Source: Variovorax paradoxus (lineage in GTDB: Bacteria; Pseudomonadota; Gammaproteobacteria; Burkholderiales; Burkholderiaceae_C). From it: a stretch of DNA of 64,000 nt. Shown in pieces: positions 48,706 through 56,877 of the stretch. The stretch spans positions 868,001 to 932,000 of the forward strand of contig NZ_JAUSRN010000001.1 in assembly GCF_030811855.1 (NCBI RefSeq), given 5' to 3'. The first letter of the stretch is position 1; the number at the start of each line of letters is the position of its first letter. The position numbers and the translations under genes are program-made. Below the pieces are notes generated by a model. That model saw only the letters and a list, made by a program, of their open reading frames with translations, did no database searches and was not told where the DNA came from.

Positions 48706-49308
48706 ATGCCGCGCACGATCGACTATTACTTCTGGATGAACTCGGACTGGGCGTACCTGGGTGCGGATCGGCTCGAGCAGCTGGCGGCGCGGCGAGGCGC
48801 TTCGATCCGCTACATGCCCGTCGATCTTCCGGCCGTGTATGCGCGCACCGGCGGCGTGATCCTGCCGAAGCGCGCGCCCGAGCGGCAGGCCTATCGCGTT
48901 GCCGAGCTGAAGCGCTGGTGCAAGCGCCTCGCCATCCATGTCAACGCAGCACCCCGGTACATGTGCCCGGATGCCGGGCTCGCGTCGCGCGTGGTCATTG
49001 CGGCCGACTCGATGGGCGTGCGGGTGGCTGCGCTCTACAAGGCCATCCTTGCGGCCGAGTGGTGCGAGGAGCAAGACATATCCGAAGCAGCGACACTGCG
49101 GGCGATCCTCCTCTTGCAGGGTCTGGAAGCCGACACGCTGCTGCGCCTGGCCGAGACGCCTGCCATCCTCGCCGCCTATGTGCGCAACACCGATGCCGCC
49201 GTCGCGGCCGGTGTCTTCGGCTCGCCCTCTTACGTGCTCGATGGAGAACTCTTCTGGGGGCAGGACCGGTTGGACTTCCTGGAGGAAGCGCTGCAGAGCG
49301 AGGGCTGA
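48706..49308 (+). CDS. DsbA-like 2-hydroxychromene-2-carboxylate isomerase-type protein
   Basis: 200 residues from ATG 48706, 2 bp after the transporter stop. N-terminal IDYYFWMNSDWAYLGADRLEQL and C-terminal AAGVFGSPSYVLDGELFWGQDRLDFLEEAL match the glutathione-dependent kappa-class isomerases of naphthalene-type pathways (NahD-like). No CxxC is present at the expected site, in line with isomerases rather than oxidoreductases. Suggests a bicyclic aromatic or chromene-like substrate. Confidence 0.85.
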   Translation: MPRTIDYYFWMNSDWAYLGADRLEQLAARRGASIRYMPVDLPAVYARTGGVILPKRAPERQAYRVAELKRWCKRLAIHVNAAPRYMCPDAGLASRVVIAADSMGVRVAALYKAILAAEWCEEQDISEAATLRAILLLQGLEADTLLRLAETPAILAAYVRNTDAAVAAGVFGSPSYVLDGELFWGQDRLDFLEEALQSEG

Positions 49309-49336
49309 TCCCAGTGAAGTGCGAGGCTGCGCGCAC

Positions 49337-50227
49337 TCACCACTTCATTTCGCCCTTGTTCACCTTGGCGCCTATGTCCAGCGCCACACCAAGGCCCGCG
49401 TCCGGGTAGGCCTGCTTCATGGCGCCGATGAGCGCGGCGCTGTCGGCGGCCTTCGGCAGCTCCTGCTCGTAGCGCGCCAGGTAGGCCTGGCTCCAGGCGA
49501 TCTGCGATGCGTCCTGCTTCGCGCCCACGGCGCTGTGGCCCGGAATGACCCGGGTCGGTTGCAGGGCGGCCATGACGCCGAGCTTGGTGGCCCAGTCGGC
49601 ACGCTCCTGCGGCGTTTGCGCATCGGCCGTCCAGAGATGCAGGCCGGCGTACACGTTCACGCCGCCAGCAATGGTCTTGAGCGACGGAATCCACACGTAG
49701 CTTCGATGCGGCTGGTTGTCGTCGAGCCCGCGTACCTCGATCGACTGACCTTCGAGGGAGATCGTGTTGCCCGCGAGCACTTCAGGCAGCGGCACGCTCT
49801 TGGGCGCATTGGCGCCCATGCGCGGGCCCCACACCTGCAGCTTGGTGGCCAGCGTGGCCTGGATCTTCTTCAGCGTTGGCGCGGTGGTCATCACCTTGGC
49901 GTCGGGGAAATACTGCTTGAGCACCTCGATGCCGAAGTAGTAATCAGGATCGGCCTGGGTGATGAAGATGGTCTTGAGCGTCTTCTTGCTGTCGAGCACC
50001 ATGGCTGCGATGCGCAGCGCATCGGCGCGCGTGAAGCCCGTGTCCAGCAGCACGGCGTCGGTCTGCCCGGCGACCAGCACCGAGTTGACGTGGAAGCTGT
50101 TGGCGTCGGCGTTGTAGACCTGAAGGGTCAGTGGCGGAGCCGGCTGCGCCGACGCGTCGGTCGAGACGATGCCGAGCGTCATGGCGGCCGGCAGCAGGGC
50201 GAGGGAAAAGAACTTGATCGTTTTCAT
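49337..50227 (-). CDS. Exported metallo-beta-lactamase-fold protein with degenerate metal site
   Basis: 296 residues from ATG 50227, signal peptide to about residue 27 (TDASAQ). The MBL fold is evident: NSVLVAGQTDAVLLDTGF, TIFITQADPDYYFGIEVL, GGVNVYAGLHLW and PTRVIPGHSAVG. The HxHxDH zinc motif is replaced by QADPDYY, so the usual two-metal hydrolase chemistry is unlikely; only the later GHS histidine is kept. It is divergent from a LysR gene with an inverted repeat between them. Role unknown. Confidence 0.85.
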   Translation of the reverse strand: MKTIKFFSLALLPAAMTLGIVSTDASAQPAPPLTLQVYNADANSFHVNSVLVAGQTDAVLLDTGFTRADALRIAAMVLDSKKTLKTIFITQADPDYYFGIEVLKQYFPDAKVMTTAPTLKKIQATLATKLQVWGPRMGANAPKSVPLPEVLAGNTISLEGQSIEVRGLDDNQPHRSYVWIPSLKTIAGGVNVYAGLHLWTADAQTPQERADWATKLGVMAALQPTRVIPGHSAVGAKQDASQIAWSQAYLARYEQELPKAADSAALIGAMKQAYPDAGLGVALDIGAKVNKGEMKW

Positions 50228-50283
50228 GAGGGACTCCATCGAAGCCGAGAGGTTGCGGATGGGCTCATCGTATTGATTCGTTT

Positions 50284-50302
50284 ATCGAAGATAAACTTCG
50301 AT
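50284..50302. promoter_or_regulatory. LysR operator candidate between the MBL and LysR genes
   Basis: ATCGAAG (50284-50290) and CTTCGAT (50296-50302) form a 7-bp inverted repeat with a 5-bp A/T spacer, midway in the 112-bp divergent gap. GATTCG recurs around it (near 50275, 50300 and 50325). Confidence 0.6.
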
Positions 50303-50339
50303 TCGATCAAATGATTGTCAACTGATTCGATTCAATCCC

Positions 50340-51296
50340 ATGGACCACCTCAGCGCCATCCGGACCTTCATCGAGATTGCCGACCAGGGGAGCCTGACAC
50401 GTGCGGCCGAAGTGCTCGACCTTTCGCGCGCCATGGTCAGCCGCCATCTCGAAGGCCTGGAGCAGTGGCTCGGCGCGCGCCTGCTGCATCGCACCACCCG
50501 CCGCGTGAGCCTGAGCGATGCGGGACAGGAGGCGCTGCCCCGGCTGCGCCAGATGCTCGAACTGGCCTCGGACGTGCAGGCCGTCACCGGCGCACGGCGA
50601 ACGGAGCCCGCGGGCAAGCTGCGACTCACCACCAGCCTGTCGTTCGCGGTCTCGAATCTCACGCGCGCCATCGTGGAGTTCCAAAGCCGCTATCCGCGCA
50701 TCGAGGTCGAATTGCTCACGGTGGACCGCACGATCGACCTGGTCGATGAACGCATCGACTTGGCCATCCGTATATCCAATCGGCTGGACGACGGCGTGGT
50801 GGCGCGCCAGATTGGCACTTGCCGCTCGGTGCTGTGCGCATCGCCCGCCTATCTGAAGCGGCGTGGCGTGCCCGAGCGGCCGGAAGACCTTTCGGCGCAC
50901 GAATGCATCACGCATGCCTTCGGCAGCCGCGCCGAGTACCGGCTGCGCAAGGGGGGACGCTTGGTCAACATTGCGGTGAGGGGCAGCCTTTCAAGCAATG
51001 AGACGGCGGTGCTGCGCGAGGCCGCGCTGGCGGGCGCTGGCATTGCGATGCTGCCCACTTACTTTGTTGAAGACGAACTCGCGCGCGGCGCGCTCGTGCG
51101 ACTGCTGCCGGACCACGAGCCCGAGGTGCTGGGTCTCCATGCCGTGATCCTGTCGCGCCAGCACCAGCCGCGGCCGCTAAAGCTGCTGATCGACTTCTTG
51201 GCCGAGCGCTTTGGCGGGGACCTGGCGCCCTGGGACCGGAAGCCATCGCCGCCGTCGCGTCGCAAGACGCGCATCGATACTAAGCGCAGGCCCTGA
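50340..51296 (+). CDS. LysR-family regulator divergent from the MBL gene
   Basis: 318 residues: MDHLSAIRTFIEIADQGSLTRAAEVLDLSRAMVSRHLEGLEQWLGARLLHRTTRRVSLSD, the helix-turn-helix of the CrgA/DsdC-like LysR branch, then a sensing domain (GKLRLTTSLSFAVSNLTRAIVEF). The Arg/Lys-rich C-terminal tail (PSPPSRRKTRIDTKRRP) is unusual. It likely controls the metallo-beta-lactamase-fold gene through the inverted repeat between them. Confidence 0.92.
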   Translation: MDHLSAIRTFIEIADQGSLTRAAEVLDLSRAMVSRHLEGLEQWLGARLLHRTTRRVSLSDAGQEALPRLRQMLELASDVQAVTGARRTEPAGKLRLTTSLSFAVSNLTRAIVEFQSRYPRIEVELLTVDRTIDLVDERIDLAIRISNRLDDGVVARQIGTCRSVLCASPAYLKRRGVPERPEDLSAHECITHAFGSRAEYRLRKGGRLVNIAVRGSLSSNETAVLREAALAGAGIAMLPTYFVEDELARGALVRLLPDHEPEVLGLHAVILSRQHQPRPLKLLIDFLAERFGGDLAPWDRKPSPPSRRKTRIDTKRRP

Positions 51297-51323
51297 AAGG
51301 CACATCGCGGCAAACGTCCCGCG

Positions 51324-52289
51324 TCAGGCAGCCAGCGCCGTTTCGCCGAGGCGCTGCAGCGCCGCGACATATTCGCGGCGTAGGCGATCGACCAGCGCGC
51401 CGGCCGGCATCACCTCGGTCACCGCCGCGATGCCTTGGCCGCAGCCCCAGATGTCTTTCCAGGGCTTCTTGCGGTCGCTTCCGAAATTCATCATGCGCGC
51501 CTCACCGTGCGGCAGCGCGTCGGGATCGAGCCCCGCCGCCGCGATGGAGCCGCGCAGGTAGTTGCCGTGCACGCCCGTGAACAGGTTGGAATAGACGATG
51601 TCGCGGCTGCTGCTCTCGACGATCATCTTCTTGTAGGCGGCGTCGGCGTGTGCTTCCTCGGTGGCGATGAAGGCGGAGCCGATGTAGCCGAAGTCGGCGC
51701 CGGCAGCCAGTGCGGCGAGCAGCGCGTCGCCAGTGGCGATGGCACCACTCAACGCGAGCGGCCCGCGGAACCAGCGTCGAATCTCGTGCACCAGCGCGAA
51801 GGGGCTGACGGTGCCGGCATGGCCGCCGGCGCCAGCGGCCACGGCCACCAGTCCATCGGCGCCTTTCTCCACCGCCTTACGCGCGAAGACGTCGTCGATC
51901 ACGTCGTGGAGCACGACACCGCCCCACGCATGCACGGCGTCGTTGATCTCGGGCCGCGCGCCCAGCGAGGTGATCACGATCGGCACCTTGTAGCGCTCGC
52001 AGGCCGCCATGTCCTGCTCGAGCCGGTCGTTGCTCCGGTGCACGATCTGGTTGATGGCGAACGGCGCCGAAGGTGCTTCGGGATGGCGTCGGTCGTGCGC
52101 CGCGAGTTCCTCGGTGATTTCGGCAAGCCAGTCGGTGAAGAGGGCGGCGGGCCGGGCATTGAGCGCGGGCATGGAGCCGACGATGCCGGCCTTGCACTGG
52201 GCGATGACGAGTTGCGGCGTGCTGATGATGAACAGCGGCGCGGCCACGACGGGGAGCCGAAGCTTGCGGAATGCTTGGTGCATGGGCAT
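51324..52289 (-). CDS. Nitronate monooxygenase-like flavin oxidoreductase
   Basis: 321 residues of the NPD/2-nitropropane-dioxygenase family: FRKLRLPVVAAPLFIISTPQLVIAQCKAGIVGSMPALNAR at the N-terminus, FMN-phosphate loops GADGLVAVAAGAGGHAG (about 145) and PLALSGAIATGDALLAALAAGADFGYIGSAFIAT (about 175-210). It is the last gene of the ligase-liv operon, 5 bp after the binding-protein gene. In such operons the enzyme may act as an enoyl-type or dehydrogenase flavoenzyme rather than on nitronates; the substrate is unknown. Confidence 0.88.
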   Translation of the reverse strand: MPMHQAFRKLRLPVVAAPLFIISTPQLVIAQCKAGIVGSMPALNARPAALFTDWLAEITEELAAHDRRHPEAPSAPFAINQIVHRSNDRLEQDMAACERYKVPIVITSLGARPEINDAVHAWGGVVLHDVIDDVFARKAVEKGADGLVAVAAGAGGHAGTVSPFALVHEIRRWFRGPLALSGAIATGDALLAALAAGADFGYIGSAFIATEEAHADAAYKKMIVESSSRDIVYSNLFTGVHGNYLRGSIAAAGLDPDALPHGEARMMNFGSDRKKPWKDIWGCGQGIAAVTEVMPAGALVDRLRREYVAALQRLGETALAA

Positions 52290-52294
52290 GGAGA

Positions 52295-53500
52295 TCAGAA
52301 GATGGAAACGAATTCGCCGAGGCGGTTCCAGCGCTTGCCGTCGAACACGACCGGCTGGAGGGACTTGATGAGCCGGTAGTCGTCAGGGCTGCTGCTCACC
52401 ACGACGCCGGGCAGGAACATGGGAAGCTGCACGGCCTTGATCGATGCGGCTTGCCGCAGCACGTTCTCGCGGGTGAGGTTGTCGCCTGAGGCGCGCAGGA
52501 TGTCGACCATGAGCCTTGCGCTGGAGTACGCGTACACATGGGAGCCCAGGCGCAGGTCGGCTTCCGGCCGGTATTTCTTCATGAAGGCCAGCCACTCGCG
52601 GAACGCAGGATCGTTCTCCCACTGCGAATCGTTGGGGTCCTTGGAATACGCGGTGGAGATCACGCCAGCGGCCTTCTCCGGCCCGGCCGGGTTGAACACC
52701 GCTCCGATCAGCGCGGCGCCCTGGGCCAGGTAGTGCGTCGGCTTCCAGCCGGTGTCGTGGACCCGGCGCAGCGTCTGGATCGCCGCCTTGGCGGTGCTGA
52801 AGCTCACGAGCACGTCCGCACCGGCGCCGCGCAGCTGCACGATCTGCGAATCCACCGTGGGGTCGCTCACTTCGTACGAAGCTTCCGCCACGATCATCGA
52901 CTTGGCGCGCGCACCCAGCCCGCCCTTGAAGCCGCGCAGATAGTCGCGCCCGTAGTCGTCGTTCTGGTACAGGATGCCGATCTTCGCGTTCGGCTTTTGC
53001 TCCAGGATGTGCCGTGCGTAGACGCGCGCTTCGGATGCGTAGTCCGGATAGAAACTCATGCTCCACGGGTTCCGCGCGGGGTCGTTCCACTTCGAAGCGC
53101 CGGTCAGCAGCAGAAGGTGCGGAACCTTCTTGGCGTTCAGATAGCGGTGCACCGCGGAATTGGTGGCAGTGCCGAACATGCCGTAGAGCAGCAGCACCTG
53201 ATCCTGCTCCACCAGGCGCCGCACGCCCTCCACCGTTTTCGGCGGCGAGTACCCGTCGTCCAGGCTGATGAAGTTGAGCTTGCGGCCGTTCACGCCGCCT
53301 TGGTCGTTGACCATGCGGAAGTACGCCGCCTGTGTCTTGCCGACCTCGCCATAGATCGAGGCGGCGCCGCTGTACGCCATCGTCTGGCCGATGCGGATCT
53401 CGGTGTCCGATGCGCCCGGATCGTATTTCTTCTGCGCGGCAGCGCTGCCGCATGCCAATGCCAGCACGGCTGCTGCCAGTCCCAGGCCCAATATCTTCAT
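52295..53500 (-). CDS. Branched-chain-amino-acid-type ABC transporter substrate-binding protein (LivK-like)
   Basis: 401 residues from ATG 53500 (signal peptide MKILGLGLAAAVLALACGSAAAQ). Type I periplasmic binding fold: EIRIGQTMAYSGAASIYGEVGKTQAAYFRMVNDQGGVNGRKLNFISLDDGYSPPKTVEGVRRLVEQD, then GILYQNDDYGRDYLRGFKGGL and VDSQIVQLRGAGADVLVSFST. It overlaps livM by 4 bp. The CoA ligase and flavoenzyme in the same operon suggest it binds an aromatic or alicyclic acid rather than leucine. Confidence 0.92.
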   Translation of the reverse strand: MKILGLGLAAAVLALACGSAAAQKKYDPGASDTEIRIGQTMAYSGAASIYGEVGKTQAAYFRMVNDQGGVNGRKLNFISLDDGYSPPKTVEGVRRLVEQDQVLLLYGMFGTATNSAVHRYLNAKKVPHLLLLTGASKWNDPARNPWSMSFYPDYASEARVYARHILEQKPNAKIGILYQNDDYGRDYLRGFKGGLGARAKSMIVAEASYEVSDPTVDSQIVQLRGAGADVLVSFSTAKAAIQTLRRVHDTGWKPTHYLAQGAALIGAVFNPAGPEKAAGVISTAYSKDPNDSQWENDPAFREWLAFMKKYRPEADLRLGSHVYAYSSARLMVDILRASGDNLTRENVLRQAASIKAVQLPMFLPGVVVSSSPDDYRLIKSLQPVVFDGKRWNRLGEFVSIF

Positions 53501-54450
53501 GGCTTGCTCCTCGCAAGAAAGCGGTTTTTCAAATGACGGATGCCGCCGGCTGCACCGGTGGGCCAGAGCATCACCAGCGCGATCAGGATGGCGCCGTAGA
53601 CGGCCCAGGGCGCGGACTTGGAGACCTGCTCCGCCACGCGCGGCACGAACTGGATGAACAGCGCGCCGTACACCGCGCCCTGAAGCGACGACAAGCCGCC
53701 CACCACGGCGCCGACCAGCAGCGTGATCGACAGGAAGATCGAGAAGCTGTCGGGCGCAACAAACTGCACCACGATGGCCGACAGGGCGCCGCCAACGCTG
53801 GTGCACAGCGCCGATACGCCGAACGCGAGTGTCTTGATGCGCGCGTTGTCCACGCCCATAGCCTGGGCCGCAATCGGGTGGTCGCGCACGGCGACGATGT
53901 TCAGCCCGACGCTGCCGCGCAGCAGGTTGTGCACGGCGGCGAACAGCGCGGCCGCCACGGCCAGGCAGAAGAAATAGAGCCACTGGTCCGCATCCAGCGG
54001 CAGGCCGAACGGCGCCTCAGGCTTCATCAGCACGATGCCCTGGGAGCCGCCGGTCCAAGTCTCCAGCCCTTTGTACTTCAGCAACTGCGGCGTCGCCACG
54101 CCCAGCGCGAAAGTCGCCAAGGCCAGGTAGACGCCATCGAGCTTGAGGGCGGGCCGGCCGAACAGCCAGCCGAGCGATCCGCCCAGCAGCGCGGCGGCCG
54201 GCAGTGTCGCCCAGTAGGGCCAGCCGGCATGCTCCATCAACACCGCGGCTGTATAGGCGCCCAGCGCGAAGAACGCGCCGTGGCCGAGCGAGATCTGGCC
54301 GTTGAACCCCGTGAGCAGGTTCAGGCCGAGCAGGGCCACCGCATAGGTGATCACGAGGGTGGCCTCGAACACCGCATAGCTGGGCAGCGCAAACGGCAGG
54401 ACGCAGGCGATCGCAATGAGGAGGACGGCGGGAAACAGGTGGCGCTGCAT
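53497..54450 (-). CDS. livM: ABC transporter permease LivM-like
   Basis: 317 residues, about nine helices, with the LivM signatures ALLGLNLLTGFNGQISLGHGAFFALGAYTAAVL and GLSSLQGAVYGALFIQFVP, plus IVAVRDHPIAAQAMGVDNARIKTLAFGVSA, the cytoplasmic loop that contacts the ATPase. It lies 1 bp after livH and overlaps the binding-protein gene by 4 bp. Confidence 0.93.
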   Translation of the reverse strand: MQRHLFPAVLLIAIACVLPFALPSYAVFEATLVITYAVALLGLNLLTGFNGQISLGHGAFFALGAYTAAVLMEHAGWPYWATLPAAALLGGSLGWLFGRPALKLDGVYLALATFALGVATPQLLKYKGLETWTGGSQGIVLMKPEAPFGLPLDADQWLYFFCLAVAAALFAAVHNLLRGSVGLNIVAVRDHPIAAQAMGVDNARIKTLAFGVSALCTSVGGALSAIVVQFVAPDSFSIFLSITLLVGAVVGGLSSLQGAVYGALFIQFVPRVAEQVSKSAPWAVYGAILIALVMLWPTGAAGGIRHLKNRFLARSKP

Positions 54451-54451
54451 G

Positions 54452-55321
54452 TCAGACCCTCACCACGACGGCCTTGCCGAACAGGCCGTTGGGCCGGGCC
54501 ACCAGCACCGCGATGATCAGCACCAGGGCAACGGTGAGCTTGAGCTCGGCACCCACCACGTAGGTGCCGACCAGGTTCTCGAGCACGCCGACGATGAACC
54601 CGCCAATGACGGCGCCCGGTGCGCTGCCGATGCCGCCGAGCACCGCCGCGGCGAAGGCGTACACCAGCACGCCCGACATCATGTGGACGTCGAGGAAGAC
54701 GACCGGCGCGATCATCATCCCGGCGACGGCGCCGATCGCGCCGGCGAGCCCCCAGCCCAGCGCGAGCATTCGATCGACCCGCACACCGACAAGGCGGCTC
54801 GACACCGGGTTCTCCGCGGTCGCGCGCATCTGCAGCCCGAGCGGCGAATAGCGAAAGAACAGGTACACGACCAGGAGCATGGCGAGCGTCATGCCCACCG
54901 CGCCGAGCTGATGCGCAGAGACGAGTCCGCCGGTCGCGCCGGCCTGCGGAAAGGGGCTGGGAAAAGATCGGATCGCATAGCCGAACAGCCAGCCGGAAAG
55001 GCTGTGCAAGATGACCAGCAAAGCGACGAACACCACCACGATCGACAGCACCGGCGCATGGCGCAGCCGCCGGATCAGCACGGCTTCGATCGCGGCGCCG
55101 AGGGTGAACGCGATCGCGACGGTGGCGGCGAAGGCCGCCCAGTAGGGCCATCCGGCCTCGATGAGGAGCGACGCGATGAAGGTGCAGAACATCGCCATCT
55201 CGCCCTGCGCGAAGTTCACGTGGTGGGTGCTGCGGTACACCATCACCAGTGCCAGTGCCAGGCTGGCGTAGATCCCGCCGGTCGCCAGGCCCGCCGCGAG
55301 CTGCGGCAGCAATGTGTTCAT
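54452..55321 (-). CDS. livH: ABC transporter permease LivH-like
   Basis: 289 residues: GLATGGIYASLALALVMVYRSTHHVNFAQGEMAMFCTFIASLL (LivH start), RATAENPVSSRLVGVRVDRMLALGWGLAGAIGAVAGMM (ATPase-contact loop) and VLGGIGSAPGAVIGGFIVGVLENL. Overlaps livF by 4 bp. Forms the membrane channel with LivM. Confidence 0.93.
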   Translation of the reverse strand: MNTLLPQLAAGLATGGIYASLALALVMVYRSTHHVNFAQGEMAMFCTFIASLLIEAGWPYWAAFAATVAIAFTLGAAIEAVLIRRLRHAPVLSIVVVFVALLVILHSLSGWLFGYAIRSFPSPFPQAGATGGLVSAHQLGAVGMTLAMLLVVYLFFRYSPLGLQMRATAENPVSSRLVGVRVDRMLALGWGLAGAIGAVAGMMIAPVVFLDVHMMSGVLVYAFAAAVLGGIGSAPGAVIGGFIVGVLENLVGTYVVGAELKLTVALVLIIAVLVARPNGLFGKAVVVRV

Positions 55322-56043
55322 GCGATGTCTCCTCCGAGGTAGGCCGCGTGCACGGCCTCGTTGTTGCGCACGGCCGCCGCCGGCCCATGCAGGACGATGC
55401 GGCCGGTTTCGAGCAGGTACGCCGTGTCGGCCAGGTCCAGGGCGAGCCCGGCGTTTTGTTCGACCAGCAGGATCGCGACGCGCTGTTCGTCGCGCACGCG
55501 CCGCATGATGCGAAAGATGTCTTGCACCACGTTCGGCGCGAGGCCGAACGACGGTTCATCCATCAGCAGCAGCCGGGGTCGCAGCATCAGGGCGCGTGCT
55601 ATGGCGAGCATCTGCTGCTCGCCGCCGGACAGCGTGCCCGCCTGCTGGTGGCGGCGCTCCTTCAGCCGGGGAAAATATTCGTAGAGGCGCTCGAAGTCCT
55701 CGCGCACGCCGGCCTTGTCGGTGCGCGTGCATGCGCCCATGCGCAGGTTTTCTTCCGTGCTGAGGCCCGCGAACGTGCCGCGGCCATCCGGAACGTGAGC
55801 CACGCCCAGGCGCACGATGTCTTCCGTGGCAAAGGTGTCGATGCGCTGGCCGCCGAACGTGACCTGGCCCTGCCGGCGCACCAAGCCGCACAGGGCGCGC
55901 AGCGTTGTTGTCTTGCCGGCACCGTTGGCGCCGAGCAGCGCGGTCACGCCTGCGACAGGCACCTGCAGGTCGATGCCGAAGAGCACGCGGCTGTTGCCGT
56001 AGCCGGCCTCGAACCCTCGCACGTCGAGCAGGACGTCGCTCAT
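55318..56043 (-). CDS. livF: ABC transporter ATP-binding protein LivF-like
   Basis: 241 residues from ATG 56043. Walker A GANGAGKTTTL (about 37), Q-loop, signature LSGGEQQMLAIARAL (about 137) and Walker B LLLMDEPSFGLAP (about 158); LivF-type VAHVPDGRGTFAGLSTEENLRMG is present. Overlaps both livG and livH by 4 bp. One of two ATPases that power uptake through LivHM. Confidence 0.94.
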   Translation of the reverse strand: MSDVLLDVRGFEAGYGNSRVLFGIDLQVPVAGVTALLGANGAGKTTTLRALCGLVRRQGQVTFGGQRIDTFATEDIVRLGVAHVPDGRGTFAGLSTEENLRMGACTRTDKAGVREDFERLYEYFPRLKERRHQQAGTLSGGEQQMLAIARALMLRPRLLLMDEPSFGLAPNVVQDIFRIMRRVRDEQRVAILLVEQNAGLALDLADTAYLLETGRIVLHGPAAAVRNNEAVHAAYLGGDIA

Positions 56044-56867
56044 TGCATGACCCTCGCTTCCCTCGGCTCGCCCAGGTAGGCTTTCAACAGCTCGGGGTCG
56101 CGCCGCACTTCGGCGGGTGGACCCTCGGCGAGCTTGCGTCCGAAATTCAGCGCCACGATGTTGTCCGACAGGGCCATCACGAGTCCCATGTGGTGTTCCA
56201 CGAGCAGCACCGTCAGCTCGAAACGCCGGCGCAGCGTGCGGATCAGGACGGCGAGCTCGTCGACCTCCTGGTGGTTGAGGCCGCATGCCGGTTCGTCCAG
56301 CAGCAGCAGGCGCGGCGACGAGGCCAGCGCGCGCGCGAGTTCCACGCGCTTCTGCGTGCCGAAAGGCAGTTCGCCGGCGGGCAGGTCGGCCACCTTGCCG
56401 AGGTGCAGCAGCTCGACCAGCTCGTCGACGCGCGCCGCCTGCGCCAGTTCCTCGCGTGCGACTGCGGGCAGGCGCAGTGCGTGCGCAAGCCAGCCGGTGC
56501 CGCGGCGGCAGGTGGTGCCCACCGCGATGTTCTGCCGCACCGTCAGCGTCCTGAACAGCGCAAGGTTCTGGAACGTGCGTCCGATGCCCAGGCCCGCCAT
56601 CCGGTGCTGCGGCAGCGCACCGAGCGCCTGTCCTGCGAAACGGATCTCGCCCGAATGGTTCGCGTACAGGCGCGACAGGCAGTTGAAGAGGGTGGTCTTG
56701 CCCGCCCCGTTCGGTCCGATCAGCCCGCAGATCTCACCGCTCGCGACATCGAAGGACACGTGGTCCAGGGCCACCACGCCGCCGAAGCGCACCGTGACGT
56801 CCCGCACTTCGAGCAGGGATTTGGGCTGCCGCCGTCCGCCGGGGATACCGTAGATGCCGTACTTCAT
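56040..56867 (-). CDS. livG: ABC transporter ATP-binding protein LivG-like
   Basis: 275 residues from ATG 56867. Walker A GPNGAGKTTLFNCLS (about 53), LivG-type IGRTFQNLALFRTLTVRQNIAVG, and Walker B LLLLDEPACGLNHQE (about 185). The signature motif reads PFGTQKRVELARAL, with LPFGTQ in place of the usual LSxGxQ, the form commonly seen in LivG. The extra N-terminal MKYGIYGIPGGRRQPKS is short and uncertain. It follows the CoA ligase gene by 10 bp. Confidence 0.93.
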   Translation of the reverse strand: MKYGIYGIPGGRRQPKSLLEVRDVTVRFGGVVALDHVSFDVASGEICGLIGPNGAGKTTLFNCLSRLYANHSGEIRFAGQALGALPQHRMAGLGIGRTFQNLALFRTLTVRQNIAVGTTCRRGTGWLAHALRLPAVAREELAQAARVDELVELLHLGKVADLPAGELPFGTQKRVELARALASSPRLLLLDEPACGLNHQEVDELAVLIRTLRRRFELTVLLVEHHMGLVMALSDNIVALNFGRKLAEGPPAEVRRDPELLKAYLGEPREARVMQ

Positions 56868-56877
56868 CGGTTCGCCT

